Shown: positions 1 to 12,420, counted from the first letter of the stretch. The stretch: 64,000 nucleotides of DNA from Morella rubra (GCA_003952965.2 CM025849.1:22639631-22703630); one strand, 5' to 3'. Notes: generated from the letters alone by a model not told the origin. Made by a program: numbers and translations.

Positions 1-3000
1 TATGGGCTGTCCTGTAAGCATTAATACTGGAGAAGTCTTTAGCCGTTGTAAGCCTTTTGGACTTTTATATCATATTAGCTCTGTTTTCATGTTTGTGTTC
101 ATTGTTGTTCTTTTCATTATTATTATTTTTGGCTCTTTGTTTGTTCATCTCTGCATCCTCCACCTAGAGGACTCTCATTTGGAGGCTCGAAGAGAAATTT
201 GACTAAGCATGTTTGCCCGGCTCATCGATTTTCACCTCAGAGGTACTAGGCACTATATTTTCTTCATAAGGTGCCTTGGGCATGAGATCGTTTTTTTTCT
301 AGGCACGCGAGCCCATAACAAGATTTGGGAGCACGAGGGCCCATAACATCATCTAGGGGCGTGAGGGCCATCGCTCGGGCATATGCCATTATTGATAATA
401 AACATTGCATTATTGATAATACCTCTTGAGGTGCTATACATTCCAGGGATGGAGTTAATGAAAATACCTCTTAAGGTACTCCACATTGTAGGTGTGTTTT
501 TGTCATTTAGAATCATTTTCGTGCGCATTACGAAAACACGAGTCTGGACGGTAAATCACTTATTCCCACATACATCAATTCAGTGTTCACGATTTTAGAA
601 TGTAAAAAACGGAGACATTCGTGTCCTGAAACATCGACATTTTTCCTAGAGACACCGTGAGCGGGCCTCTACCATTGAGACAGATAATTCGCGCCCACGA
701 TCATGCTATTTCAAAAGAAATATGTTTTCAATCCGAAACGTCACAGTTTATATTAAAACCTCCGTCCACAATGATATCGTAACGAACACAAGATGTCGAA
801 ATACAAAAACGACAACGTTCATTTCCCCAAAGGTCATCATTTTACCTGTCGCCACCGTGCATACGCTTCTACCATTGTGGGTGTTAATCCGTGCGCACAG
901 TCAAGTTATATCAAAACCAATACGTTTGAAACCCAAAACCACCCTATTTATATTAAGACCTCCATCCGCCCTGATATTGTAACGTGCGCACTGTTTCGGA
1001 ATTCCAAAACGATTAAGTTCCTTTCACTAAACATAGCCGTTTTATAAATGGTAAACCAAAACATCAACGTTTACTTTATGATTGATGTTCGCACCAAAAC
1101 TGTACCTTCTAACATATTTTGCAAACAAAAATGATGGCGTCTATGACCATAAATGTAAATGTTTAATTCTAAAGAGCTGTCCGAACGGGACTATTTTCGT
1201 ACTGACGTGTTGGACATATATATCAGTTTTAAGTAAACTTAAAAATGAAATAAAATATCAAATGTTAATTTTTAACACGATTTTTTTTTGTTAACTAATT
1301 AACTAATGTTTAATATCCTAATGTTTATAGCTGGTTTGTATTTCAAACATTTCTAAAATAAATTCAAAACAGTAAATAAATCAAATGTTACACATACAAC
1401 ATATTAAACTACAATTAAACAATTACACTGCCGTACATGTAAAACAAATCAATGCAGTTTTGTGATATATTATTAATAATTACAGTGTGATACTAAAATG
1501 TCACAAAAAATGATACATCCCAAAAGTATGACCTAGATACAAATGATAATCCCCGTCGCACTCACCTTGGTCGTGTGACGCTGGGGATTGAGGGATGACA
1601 CAAAAATCAGGTGCATTATCCGCTAGAAAGAGATCATGTATTTCAAGTGGATAAAGTGCTCTTGAGGGTGTGAAAGATCTCCTCTGAAGGACTAACTTGT
1701 GGCCTCACATATGAGAAGCTACCAGCAGGGAATGGTACGTCTGGTGAAAACTGAAATTCAAATCTCTGACCGTGACGTCCAACTCGTCTTTCTCTAGATC
1801 GTTGACCTGGAGAAGTGCGGCATAGAACTTGGGCACCGTGTCAAGCAAACCAGTCGCTATCCACTATAGGTACGATACCCAACTTTTGAACACCATCAGT
1901 TCATCAATGGTACGCTCTACAAATGGCAAGTCATCAAAGTTTGTGACGGTGACTTGCCGCTCCATCACCACAGGCGTAGACAAAATCATCGCACAATGTT
2001 CCTCATATGACATTGCCTGCTCCTCAGAAACAGCAACCTCAGCATCCTGTTGTGGTTCGCCCTCGGTGACTGTTAATCTGTGACACAATAAACGTTTCCA
2101 CAAATAGCATTGCGTTGGCACAAAACATGCGTAGGCCTATGATAAGAAATATGTGTGTGTAGAAAAGACCCATGATGTGCTGCAAGTGCTGATAACTTGA
2201 CTAGCATACGACTTGCACAAGTCATTAAATCCGTCTGCACGACATGGAGCAAAATGTACCATTTAATCTAGCTCATCACTTGACAAGCACACTACAGGCG
2301 TATGGTTATTATCCGCCCGCGCGAAGTGAACCTGGATGCACCGTTTAATTAGATACTACAAAAAATGTCTACACCCTGTAAGAAAAGCGTCTGGACCTTG
2401 CGGGCGGAATGCCGAGTGTGCTCAGCCATAACTGCCCATTTCCTACCACCTATACACATTCAAACTCAGCTAAACTAAACTAAAATGGAACAAAATCATA
2501 GAAAATAATCCGCCATAATCGGCAGCTTGTGGTTGAAAAATTAAAACCTTCCATTGTGTTCTAAATCTCAAAAATAACGAATATCAAGGATAATAATCAA
2601 ATAAAAGACTAGGACGTTTTCTGGAAATCTAGTAGGGTCGAGGAAAATGGCAAAAGATCAATATTTTGAGAAGATTTAAGGCTAGATTTGATCGGAAGGA
2701 AGTTTAACATTTTTGATGATTTTCGTTCGTCATGGCATTCTGTATCTTTTAAAGATCGCGAAACCGTCTGGACACCCATGCGAACACCTAATAAGGGAAT
2801 ACTTACCTCGTGAGGGTGATATTTGGTGATAATCAGAGAAACATGTCACGCCTCCATTCGCCGAGAAGTATGTGTCAAATGTGCGAACTTGTTATATTCA
2901 TCCACACGTGCAGAGTACTTGGCGGTAGTCATAAAAACGTCACTTGCACTCTTCTGGGGACATTTTGTTACAGTCTGCACGGGTGCTGAATTTTGTCAAG

Positions 3001-3524
3001 CATGCGAGTTTAAAAATCTGCGTGCGAACCCTTTTTGTTTGTCATCACGTGGTAACGATTTCGTGACAGCGTTAGACTATCACGTTTCGCTGTTGGAATT
3101 TAGGTTTGTCCCAAAGCTAAAAGGTACGAACAAGTTTCATGGCATCCGAATGTCGTTATGGTAGCGTGACGTAGCCGGACCGTCACATTTTGCTGATAGA
3201 AGTTAGGTTTGACACAAAGTGAACTGTGCGCATGTTGTATTTGTCTCATTCACACGATTGTTTTGTTTGGTAGCAAAGGACATCCATCACATTCTGGGGA
3301 CAAAATTTGAATTTGACACCCAGCTTACTGTATGGATGGTTTCATTTGACGTTCGTACATTTTTATTGAGTATTATGTGCCTCCAGTGACAAATTTACTT
3401 TTTTTGTCACTAAAGGGTTACCTTCAACGAAAAAAATTAATTTGACACCCAATATTTTGTCACTATAGGTTCTATTTTATTTAGTTATTAAATGCTCATG
3501 GTAGTCTCACAATGTTTAGTAGTG
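1..3524. mobile_element. Decayed CACTA-like element, right part only (tentative)
   Basis: About 3.5 kb of AT-rich DNA without an intact gene. Words of the type CGTCYGNACG or GTGCGNAC (for example near 550, 890, 2225, 2390, 2765 and 2975) recur on both strands, as subterminal repeats do in CACTA elements. Near 3385-3470 there are GTCACTAAAG and GTCACTATAG stretches, and TAGTG at 3520-3524 could be the terminal pentamer. The left end would lie outside the window, so neither terminal inverted repeats nor a target-site duplication can be tested. It holds a minus-strand cargo-type remnant around 1560-2121. Short ORFs at 383-598, 722-1047, 1082-1294 and 2823-3164 look like chance frames through repeat DNA. 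Confidence 0.3.
1560..2121 (-). pseudogene. Remnant of a plant-transposon-protein (PF20167-like) ORF
   Basis: The minus-strand frame from 2121 reads a hydrophilic start, then FDDLPFVERTIDELMVFKSW, a TAG stop near 1869, and continues in the same frame with VPKFYAALLQVNDLEKDELD and VTVRDLNFSF. Alternating ERxIDE, a Trp-containing helix, PKFYAALL and a VRDLNF strand is the layout I associate with the plant transposon protein domain often found beside CACTA and retroelement genes. The assignment is by eye. The in-frame stop and lack of a clear start make it a pseudogene. Similar domain parts occur at 6812-7615 and 20230-20714. Confidence 0.35.
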
Positions 3525-4230
3525 TTGAATGCATGTTTTGGGGGGGAAAACATGTTTCGGGATTTTTGGGCACTATTCTTCGAGCTGTTATCAAGGTCTA
3601 TAGGTCGCATAGCCATAAGCTAGCATGGGTGTCAGAACGGTGCTCGCAAAACCGTTCAGATTGAATTTTCTCGTGCGAACTTGTTTGAATGTTTTTAAAT
3701 ATTTTTGAATTATTACGCTTGTATGATTTGTATGTGTATCTTTAATAGTATTACTTGCATGCTCATCTTTATTTTTATTTTTTTCATGCATAAGACCCAT
3801 AGTCCCTTTTGAAGCATATACAATGTCGTCATGAGGAATAAAGGTCTATAGGTTTGGAATTGTCCAAAGTGTAAACAGTTTGGGATTAGAAAATCTAATT
3901 TGCACTGACAACTCCCGAGTAACTGACACCTTTAATGGAAAATTCGGCTTATCTCCACCTTTGTTCTTGTGGTACTGTTTATGTTGGGCACCCTTGCTAT
4001 TGGATTGTGATCCTTTTTTTTGAATCCAACCTTAGTGGATACACCTGAAGAACTAAGGCGAGATTCTACTAGATTTTTCATTGACAAGTACGGATGCTTG
4101 GGACTTGACACTGTCAATTGGATTTGACAATCTCGAATGGATAGGAACTACCTACTATAGGATTGGAGCAAAGTTGAATAGAAATGCATACATGGTAATT
4201 GTTTGATGTATTGAATTGATAGGTAAGATA
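3525..4230. other. Intergenic AT-rich DNA, no gene seen
   Basis: No coding pattern was recognised. Small minus-strand ORFs at 3591-3800 and 3932-4117 have low-complexity composition and no motif. The phrase about a red-tape-like 'ggtctatagg' word occurs twice (3595 and 3844), suggesting minor internal repetition only. Confidence 0.4.
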
Positions 4231-5160
4231 GAAATGGATAAATGTTGAATCAACAAGAAAGATTGATTTGGTGCTTGGTATAGAGCCAAGGTCAACCTGT
4301 TTATGAAAATGGCCAGACCTTCTACAGATAGTGGTGGTAGGATCCCTTGCCCTAGTAGAAAATGAAAAAATGTGATACTTGAGATCGTACAAAATGTGGA
4401 AGACCACATCTTCATAAACGGCTTCGATATAGGACGAGAAGAAAGATTGTCATGGAGGAAGATGAATTTGAAGAGAGTGGTGATGATCTAAATGATATGT
4501 TAGCTGATATTTTTTCCGGGTTTCATGCGAACAAAGAAGTTGAGGCAGCGAGTGATGATGATGTAAACATTTATTGAGTTTTACTTATAACCGTATACAT
4601 GCTTGCCAAAATGACTCTGTTTTGTTCTAGAAAGAAAATGCCGAGAAGCAGGCTTGTCTAACATGCAGTGAGTTTCAATGGTTGTATGATAAGAACCAGG
4701 GTAAAGAAGTCCCCTTGAAGTTTCTTCAGCAGTTTCCCCTTAAATCGACATTGCGAAGATTGTTGTGAAAGAATTAGCAAAAGAAATGAGATACGTAGTG
4801 CATTTGTTTTTTACATTCATGAGCTAACAATTATTGACTGGCAAATGGTTTAGGGTACAATGGTCACAGCTTATTGACAACATAAGTGCCGCCTCCACGA
4901 GTATTATGCAAAGTGGGGTACCAAAGAAGAGGCACTGCAACATCCACATTCGGATACATTGGCAGAGCATTGGGTGGAAGTGTGTGATTTATTCCCTAAT
5001 GAGGAGTGTAAGGTATATCAGTTATTTGATTTGTTATATTTTCATATTTTCATTGTCCCTTCTAAATACATATTTCTTTACTTTGTAGAGATAAAGTGAA
5101 ATCGAAAAGCAAAATCGTTCACATTTGACTACCCTACCACACATCAGGATCAAAGTGATC
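4231..5160 (+). pseudogene. CACTA transposase relic: TNPD N-terminus joined to a TNPA-type fragment
   Basis: From about 4232 the reading frames give MDK...N, then GGRIPCPSRK and, after a frameshift, EIVQNVEDHIFINGFDIG. This is the Cys-rich transposase-associated start of TNPD proteins (compare MDKNWM...CSCKNCKN...VENHLFDNG in CACTA-2). An acidic stretch DDLNDMLADIFSGF follows from 4452. After an intron-like gap, 4860-5160 reads CRLHEYYAKWGTKEEALQHP, then EHWVEVCDLF and LPYHTSGSK, the signature of the Ptta/En-Spm TNPA-type family (Transposase_24). The catalytic TNPD core is missing, so this looks like an internal-deletion derivative, further broken by stops. CACTA-1 inserted just downstream. 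Confidence 0.5.
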
Positions 5161-5342
5161 TATTGGGCAAGCTTAAGGATTTCTTTGGTTTGGTTAAGCA
5201 ATTCAAGTAAGTGGCTCTTTGATGATATTTTTTTTGGCGTTGTGGAAATTAAGTGCACAGGTGGATAAATTCTTTTATGAATGGAAATTGATTTGAAAAT
5301 TTGTTGTGTGCACTCTCTAAATTATTTTGATGTGATATATAA

Positions 5343-5510
5343 CACTACTAGAAAATTAACTTTTAGTGACGAAATGAATTTCGTCACTAAAAAAGGTTTT
5401 TTCGTGACGAAACTACTTTTCGTCACTAAAAAAGGTTTTATTTGTGACGAAATAAAATTGTCGTCACTAAAAGTTAATTTTTTGGTGACGAAAAGTTTCG
5501 TCACACACCA
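5343..5510 (+). repeat. CACTA-1 left terminal inverted repeat and hairpin cluster
   Basis: The left TIR covers about 5343-5392. From 5361 to 5510 there is a run of alternating GTGACGAAA and TTTCGTCAC arms (for example 5363-5390 and 5401-5430), able to form several hairpins in single-stranded DNA. The right end has the matching arrangement in inverse orientation. Confidence 0.85.
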
Positions 5511-5519
5511 ATCTATCAG

Positions 5520-6690
5520 TCATACACCGATCGATCATTAATTTTGTGATGAAATGCTCTGTTACTACATGCAAACAGTTTAGGCGACAAATTTACATCG
5601 TCACTCAAACCGATCGATCGTTGTGTATATACCGATCTATCGTTTATTAATAACCACGTGGCTTTGAAAACCGATCAATCGTTATTATTAACCGATAGAT
5701 CGGTAAACGTAACCGTCACTTTTTCAAATCACCGTTCGATGACCGGGTTGGCGATCGATCGTAGTTTCAATGAATGGAAAGATGGCACGTGTTAAAACAT
5801 AGCGATTGATCGTCACTTAACTACCGATCGATCGGCACGAAGGATTATATGAAACCGCCGAAGTCATTTTTACCGATTATCTCTCTACAAAATCCCTCGA
5901 ATCCTCTCAAAGGGCAAGGAGTCATTTCGTGCTGCATTGTCTTCCAAAGTGCGTGGAATCATCCTTCATTGTCTTCTACGTCAAACGTACGTACTTATAT
6001 TGTTTTTTAAGCAATATTAAGCGGTTGTTCACTAGCGAATTTTTAGTTTATGTTTTCTAATTTGCTATATCATCCATTTAGGTCTGTAAAATGTATTTAT
6101 TTTATTGTTGATGTATGTTTTAAGAGTTTAGGATTGTTTTGGGGTTTTGTAACGTCTGTGTGTCTTCGTTCCCGTACCGATCGATCGCCTTAATAGGCGA
6201 TCGATCGCTTTGTACGTGCTAGGTCCAATGATCGATCGGTTAAATTCACCGATTGATCGCTGAATTTGGTATGGGAGCGATCGATTGTTTCCATTGAAAC
6301 TGTGCATTTCAATTTGGGACTGATCGATCGATATATTATGTCGTCCTACATTGAAGTGGTGATCGATCGATCGCTTACACCTAAGCGATCGATCAATAAG
6401 CTATAATGTGAAGCGCAGCGTTATGATTAACTAGAGATCGATCGTCTTTCTGGCGATCGATCCCTTAGTGATACTGTGCGTTTGGTTGCATGGACGATCG
6501 ATCGTCTGTGCACTGAAACGCTTCGTTTTACCAATAGCATTCAATCGGTCAAATTGATTGATCGATCACCATTTCACGATCGATTGCTTAATTACTAACG
6601 ATCGATCGTTGTTTTTATAATCGCCCATTTTTCATGTATCGATCGATCAGTATATTTAGTGATCGATCGCTTTGGATGGCAATGGATCAC
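5520..6690. repeat. Left subterminal GATCGATC array of CACTA-1
   Basis: Dozens of 8-10 bp palindromic words (CGATCGATCG with one- or two-base variants such as CGATCGATTG or CGATCTATCG) are spread at irregular spacing, typically 20-60 bp. In En/Spm, subterminal repeats bind TNPA and both ends are rich in them. The same words recur at 7930-8420, 8760-9600 and 11880-12420. A likely transcript start with a short leader lies at about 5870-5986 (donor AAAC/GTACGT at 5987), so part of this array sits in a leader intron ending at the acceptor TTTTGCAG (6801). Confidence 0.75.
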
Positions 6691-6811
6691 TTTTTGTTTC
6701 AACTTCATTCATAATTAGGTGATTATGATTACTTTTTTTTCTTCTAAGTAATACATTATTGTGATTACTTATTAACACATATTTATATACAACTTTTGCA
6801 GTATACATAAA

Positions 6812-7615
6812 ATGTCAGGAGTTAAGCGCGCACGCACAACGAGAACCGAGACGGGATCGTCGTCCCAAGAGCAGGAAGTCGCTGATCCAATGATGACCTT
6901 GGAGAGGAGAATGGAGTGAATTCCACCTCAGGTGCAAAATCAGTCACTCTGCAGGTATCTGCGTCTACCGAGAACTCATTCCACCGAGTGCCCGTTCACG
7001 AGAGCTCAGTGCATGCTCTTACTGGGTCAGCAAACGCAGATAGATTTTCCGCTGTACATGTTCGAGCTGATTATGGATGAGGCTTGGGGAATTAAGGAAT
7101 ATAGCCTCCCATACGGCGTGTTTCTGACTCAGTTCCTCATTTATTGGGGAGTCGTGGTCGTTGCCTCGAATACACGTAAGGAGGGGACATTGACTCGACG
7201 ATTCGCTCGTAGAGCAGCGACTGCCGCAAAGGAGGCATCACGACCTTCGACATCAGCGTCAGAGGCACCTCTGGAGACGGGAGCACCTGCAGTACCCCCT
7301 TCATCAGTGGCCTAGCTATTTGCGGACTTCGACAGCCGTGTTAGTGCGATTGTGAAGGCCGCTCTACAGCCTGTCGAGAGGTAGATGCGGTCATTAGAGG
7401 AGGAGATGAAGGAGCTCCGGACTGCCTTCGATGGGGAGTGCACTGTGACAATGCTTCGCAACAAGTCAGTCGTGGCTCATATGGCAGACGTCAGCGAACA
7501 GCTGGAAGAAATTAAGAAGACTTTGGATGATTTCAAGACGGAGGCAGATCCACAGAGGATTCCCAGAGATATTCCTGATGACGTGGCCACTTTCCGTGAT
7601 GCTATTCGATGTTGA
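6812..7615 (+). pseudogene. CACTA-1 cargo ORF, plant-transposon-protein-like
   Basis: The ATG at 6812 follows a good acceptor (TTTTGCAG at 6794-6801). The frame begins MSGVKRARTTRTETGSSSQE, hits TGA at 6917, continues through FPLYMFELIMDEAWGIKEYS and FLTQFLIYWGVVV, a Ser/Pro/Ala-rich linker, a TAG near 7312, another near 7382, and a helical tail (MRSLEEEMKELRTAF...QLEEIKKTLDDF) with coiled-coil character. The middle resembles the C-terminal half of the PF20167-type plant transposon protein domain. Three in-frame stops make it a pseudogene, or a gene read only after further splicing. Its role in CACTA biology is unknown. Confidence 0.5.
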
Positions 7616-8003
7616 TGAATTTTTATGTTATTTTTTTGTATCTATTTGGGACATACATTTGGATTTATGGTTTTATTTATCTGTTTGAGACATTTGTGTT
7701 TATTTGGATTTGGTTTTTTTATTTACGTATTTGAGACATTTCTGTTTATCTGTGGATATGTAGAAACTTTGATTACAGTTTACGTGTTTTTCTATTTGTA
7801 TTTCTTTCTCGACACTTATATACGTAAAATGACTAATATACCCTTTGGTCAGCAAAAATAAAGAAATAAGTGGTTTATCAAATAAGTAATATAAGAATTT
7901 AACAAGAAATCTTTTCTATTTTTTTTTTTTTTACGGATCGATCGTTGCCCTTTAGACACGGAAACGATCGATCATTAAATACACCAATAGATCGCTAAAT
8001 GCA
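7616..8003. other. AT-rich spacer inside CACTA-1
   Basis: 3' flank of the cargo ORF. The ORF at 7625-7861 is Phe/Leu/Tyr-rich translation of T-rich DNA and is not a convincing protein. GATCGATC words resume at 7936. Confidence 0.5.
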
Positions 8004-8385
8004 CACCGATCCATCGGTGTTATCCGTCGTCGTTTGGGTGCACTAACCGATCGTGCGTCCCACAAAGACGATCGATCGTTTCGCACGGCGTCATTTTTTG
8101 GCTCGAAGACCGATCAATCATTAATTGCACACCGATCCATCAGTGTTATCCGTTGTCGTTTGGGTGCACTAACCGATCGCGCATCCCACAAAGACGATCG
8201 ATCGTTTTGCACGGCGTCATTTTTTGGCTCGAAGACCGATCGATCGTTATATACACCGATCGATCAATAACTACACACGATCCATCAGTGTTATCCGTTG
8301 TAGTTTGGGTGCACTAACCGATCGCGCGTCCCACAAAGACGATCGATCGTTTCGCACAACGTTGTTTTTTGGCTCTAAGACCGAT
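8004..8385 (+). repeat. Tandem repeat with three copies of a ~120-145 bp unit
   Basis: Three consecutive copies share the phrase GTGTTATCCGTYGTNGTTTGG, then GTGCACTAACCGATCG, CCCACAAAGACGATCGATCG and a TTTTTTGGCTCNAAGACCG stretch. Copies begin near 8004, 8128 and 8274. Each contains four or five GATCGATC words, so the repeat multiplies the putative TNPA sites. The third copy is most diverged. Confidence 0.8.
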
Positions 8386-8420
8386 CGGTCGGTGATAACA
8401 CCAATCGATCATTACACTAG

Positions 8421-10100
8421 TTTTTCATCTAACCTCATTTTTTTAAATAATGTGAGTTTAAATGATTAGAAACATAAAAATATATATTAACAAAGTATGT
8501 TAGGATGTATTTAGATTACATAAAAACATATCATTAATTTTTAAGAAAGCATGTATAAGTTATACATGTTGCATCATAGATGCATTTTGTTTGTGTTAGT
8601 ATGAGTAAGGTATTAAGATGTTAGAAACTAGTGACATAACGCTTATTTAACACATGATTATAATTTATCAGTATGAGGTATGTATTAATATGATATTATA
8701 AGTAAATTAATTTTAATAATTAAGTCATTTGTTAGGCTAAAAACTATTTTTTAATAATTAGGTTAACTGATCGATCGCTTTATTGGCGATCGATCGGTAC
8801 GTAACGGTGTCGTTTAATATTTTGGTACCGATGGATCGTTAATTTTGGGGCTTCATGCGACATCTTTTTACACAACACCGATCGATCGATATATTTGGAA
8901 CGATCGATCGTTCTAAAAACTGAGCGGGAATTTTAATGCTTTGTAGGCGATCAATCAGTGTTTATCGTGCTTGAAATGCCAGAATGCTATAAAGCCGTGG
9001 GTGAAGTAAAAACACACCCACGGCAAGGAGGAAACTAGAGACTCGCGGCAAGGAGCTATTTTTCCCTTCAATTTTGTCAAAATACCGTCCTTTTAGTTGT
9101 GAAAGTGTTTAGAAGTGCTTAAAGTTAAGCCCAAGCTCAAATTCATTGGTTTTTTAACCGGGTGATATTGAAAAATTTGTGCGACATTTGTGAGATTTTG
9201 GTGTGGATTTGGTTCATTTTGGTCTACATTTCGTGCAAAAGGTAATTGAATCAACCGACACTACGATTTTGGAATGATTTCGCTGGTTATTTGGTGTTTT
9301 TTTTATTTGTCTATTTGTAGGTATTGTGGATTGGATTTGTGATGATTAGAGCTTATTAGAGTATTTTTAATATGTATATTAGAATTAGTATTGTATGAGG
9401 ATGATTTGTGAGTGTTTTGGGCGTGGATTTGAGTGTGTGGGAGGCCTGGCAAGCTGTTTTGTCGATCTTGGTTAGTCATGATCGATCACAAGATTCGGAC
9501 AATCGATCGTGTGTTAGATGGAGGTTCAGTGATCGATCGTCTGTATAATGACAATCAATCGGTCTTGAAAGACGATCGATCGCGGGTCAGGGCAGATTGC
9601 AAGTTATTGACCTTGTGTAGCATTTATTCTATTCTTATGTTTATTATTGAAGTGCTTGAGTTCTAGAAATGAATCATGAAGTTTGAGAAGACTGGAGGAT
9701 GATTATAGGAGTGTTTTTTTTAATAGTGATACATGTATAATATTTGAGCTTTATATTGAATGTTTGATTATTGAAGTGCTTGAGTTCTGGAAATAAATTA
9801 TGGAGTTTGAGAAGCATGGATGAATATTGGAGTGTTTTTGACTTGTTATATTTGAGTTTACTTTAGGGATATAATGTGTGTACCCTTAGACCCGTTCAAG
9901 GGTTAAGACGCGATAAATATGCGTTTATCGCGTAATAATCCTTGAATTGTCCACAGCTTCTACCGTGAAATGAAGCGTAGACGAGAATTTCCTTTAGTTA
10001 CTTCTGGACAGTTGCATAGCGCAGTTACTCGCTTAGTATGAGTCCGATCCTGAGTCCTACTCGAGCGCTCCTTCTCTGAGAGTGAATGAAGGCATAAGTC
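8421..10100. other. CACTA-1 interior: spacer, GATCGATC words and a probable promoter
   Basis: 8421-8760 is plain AT-rich DNA. GATCGATC words recur at 8765-8960 and 9480-9590. A TATA-like CTATAAAG at 8987-8994, a purine-rich leader and a donor AAAAG/GTAATT at 9241 suggest the TNPA transcript starts near 9020. The frame 9433-9666 is chance coding across GATC words. A short direct repeat (TTATTGAAGTGCTTGAGTTC) occurs at about 9646 and 9773. Confidence 0.45.
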
Positions 10101-11712
10101 ATGGCACGCCAGCTTGTCCTAGTAGTTGTGCATGTAAGAAATTATTCTAAGTTATATTTCAATTTTTTTAAGTTAACCGACCGACTAACTTTGTTAATTT
10201 TATTTTATGTAGCGACATCAGCTTCTAAACGTGGGCAAGGTAGGACACGTGGGGTTAGTTTGGAGAAGAGTCTTGGGTCTGGGTCCGGGAAACTATCAGT
10301 GCATATCCCAGAGGGAGAGTGTGGAGGAGTGTCTTCCACTACTGCCACTCTATCGACGAAGATTGGAATGTTGGTCCGAGGGCTGATTCGATCTCCGTTA
10401 ACAAGTGGGTCGATGTTCCTGCAGAAGTGAAGGAGTACATTATGGATCGGGTGTTGGTATGATTAAACTCGTAAACATAGAATTTTTGGTTAAGCATTTC
10501 GTTTATCATTGTAATATTGTATGTTTTGGTACTTATGCAGGACCACTTCGACCTTGACTATTATGACAGTGGTCAAGACTATGATGACGGCATGTCGAAT
10601 GCACCACAACCGAATGCATGCGTATTTTAAGAAGTTCCCGAGTAAAGAGGCAGCATTGTTGAAGCCGCACCCTGATACCACAAAAGAATAGTGGAAGGAG
10701 TTATGCGATCTATTCACCAGCGAAGCATTTATGGTACGTGATTACAAAAACCTGTTGCTTAAATATTACATTTTTTTAATATTTAATTACTTAAAATATC
10801 GCAGAAACGAAGCGAGCAAAATAAGAAGAATAGATCAAAGTTGACTGTGAACCACGCTGCTGGTTCGCGCTCGTTCCAGCGCACACGAGCTTGCATGGTA
10901 AGTTAACAACTAAATCTTAGACTTTATTGATATTGTTTGTCAATAACTTTATGCTATTGTCATGTAGAAAAATCAAGAAAGCGGCAATATCAATCCTGCA
11001 GAGCTGTATAAAAAGAATTATACAAACAAAGATGGGATTTGGACCTCGGAAGGAGCGAGAGAAATTTATGTAAGTCGCTTTCATTTTAATCTACTTTATG
11101 TAATTTATGTATAGTTTATCTACTTTAATGTTTCTGGTAATTATTGTCATTTTTTCAGGAACGGATGGATGCCTTCCAGCGTCAATGTGATTTAGAAGGG
11201 AAGACTTACACCGAAATTGAAGTATATTCCGAGATATTGGGCAAGAAGTCGGGATATGTTCGGGGATTAGGACGGGCGGTTAAGCCTCCGCCTTCATCAA
11301 CTTTGACTACACAGTCTTCTTATCTACAGCACCAGCTAGCAAAGGCAAAGGATGAGATAGAGCGATGAGAGCTGCTAGAGAAAAAGACTTGCAAGAATTT
11401 GTGAAGAAGCAAGCTGAGATGGAGGCCACGCTGAGGGACCACCGTGAGGAGCAGCGGGTGGAGCAGGAGCGCATTCGGTTGGAGCAGGAGGAGCGCATGA
11501 AAAGGGAGCAAGAGTGCATGCGAGTGGAGCACGAGGAGCGCATGCAACAGGAACAAGAGCGCATGCGAAAGGAGCAAGAGCGCTTATGGGCAGAAATATC
11601 GAAGGAACTGGAGAAGAAAATGTCCTCTGTAATGGAGAAGAAAATGAGCGACATGTCAAAGCGACTATTCAGCCAGTTTGGGGGTTCAAAAGTAGATGCA
11701 TGTATATTGTAA
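10101..11712 (+). pseudogene. CACTA-1 TNPA-like (Transposase_24, Ptta/En-Spm) gene, six exons, frameshifted
   Basis: Visible exons: about 10101-10133, 10213-10456, 10541-10733, 10805-10897, 10968-11069 and 11159-11712, all with GT-AG borders. Motifs in order: KRGQGRTRGVSLEKS, GKLSVHIPEG, HNRMHAYFKKFPSKEAALLK, WKELCDLFTSEAF, KRSEQNKKNRSKLTVNHAAG and ERMDAFQRQC. The protein then has a long coiled coil of tandem EQERMRxEQEER-type repeats (about 11440-11600). This order is typical of TNPA-type proteins, which bind subterminal repeats and bring the transposon ends together. Frame changes near 10390 and 10590, a stop at about 10689 and another at 11366 show decay. The paralogue in CACTA-2 (16376-14601) is similar. 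Confidence 0.65.
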
Positions 11713-11879
11713 TAACTTTTTAATTATGTATTATTACGATATTATTTTCGATTTAATTATGGATCACTATATGTTATTATTGATGTTTATTAATGTGAGT
11801 ATTGTATTGTTATTATAAAATGTATGTGTTATATAATATTTTCTATTATTATTGTTTAAAAAAAAAGATTCTGTTACCA

Positions 11880-12420
11880 CCGTTCGGTCGGCATATTCAG
11901 CGATCGATCGGTTGTTGTTCAACCGATCGATCGTCCAATACAACTGTTCAATCGCTAATATTAAAACGACAAAATTGCTGTTCGATCAGTAAAATAAATG
12001 ATCGATCGTCTATATGCAAGCGATCAGTTAGTACTATAAGCGATCGATCGGTGTAGAAATAGACGATCGATTCTCTTACTCAACCGATCGATCGTCAAAT
12101 ATCACCGATCGATCAGTTACTAAATCAACATTCCATCGCTGAATTAAACAACCGATCGTCCATGGCATAACGATCGATCGTGATACTTAAGTGATCGATC
12201 GCTTATATAAAGCGTCCGATCGTCGTTGCTGAAACGATCGATCGTCTATTTCTTACCATGAGATCGTTTAAATGTGTCGATCAATCACCAATACATAACC
12301 GATCGATCGTCAATACGTACCGTTCGATCATGTCAAATGTATACCGATCTATCGCGTTTCCAATCGATCCATCACTTCGTTTTCACCGACCGATCTTCAT
12401 AACTACCGATCGATCAGTAA
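11880..12420. repeat. Right subterminal GATCGATC array of CACTA-1
   Basis: Dense array of CGATCGATCG and near variants, about one every 20-25 bp, denser than at the left end. It stops about 150 bp before the right end, where the GTGACGAAA-type hairpins and the TIR (about 12567-12616) begin. The reading frames at 11802-12056 and 12258-12449 are repeat translations. Confidence 0.8.

Noticed and set aside
2823..3164. A 113-codon gene on the plus strand
   Set aside because: No motif, lies in repeat-word DNA, and no matching frame in the related region at 63 kb.
5520..12420. GATCGATC repeats as a CRISPR-like array
   Set aside because: Spacing is irregular, the words are short palindromes in a transposon with target-site duplications, and the DNA is from a plant.
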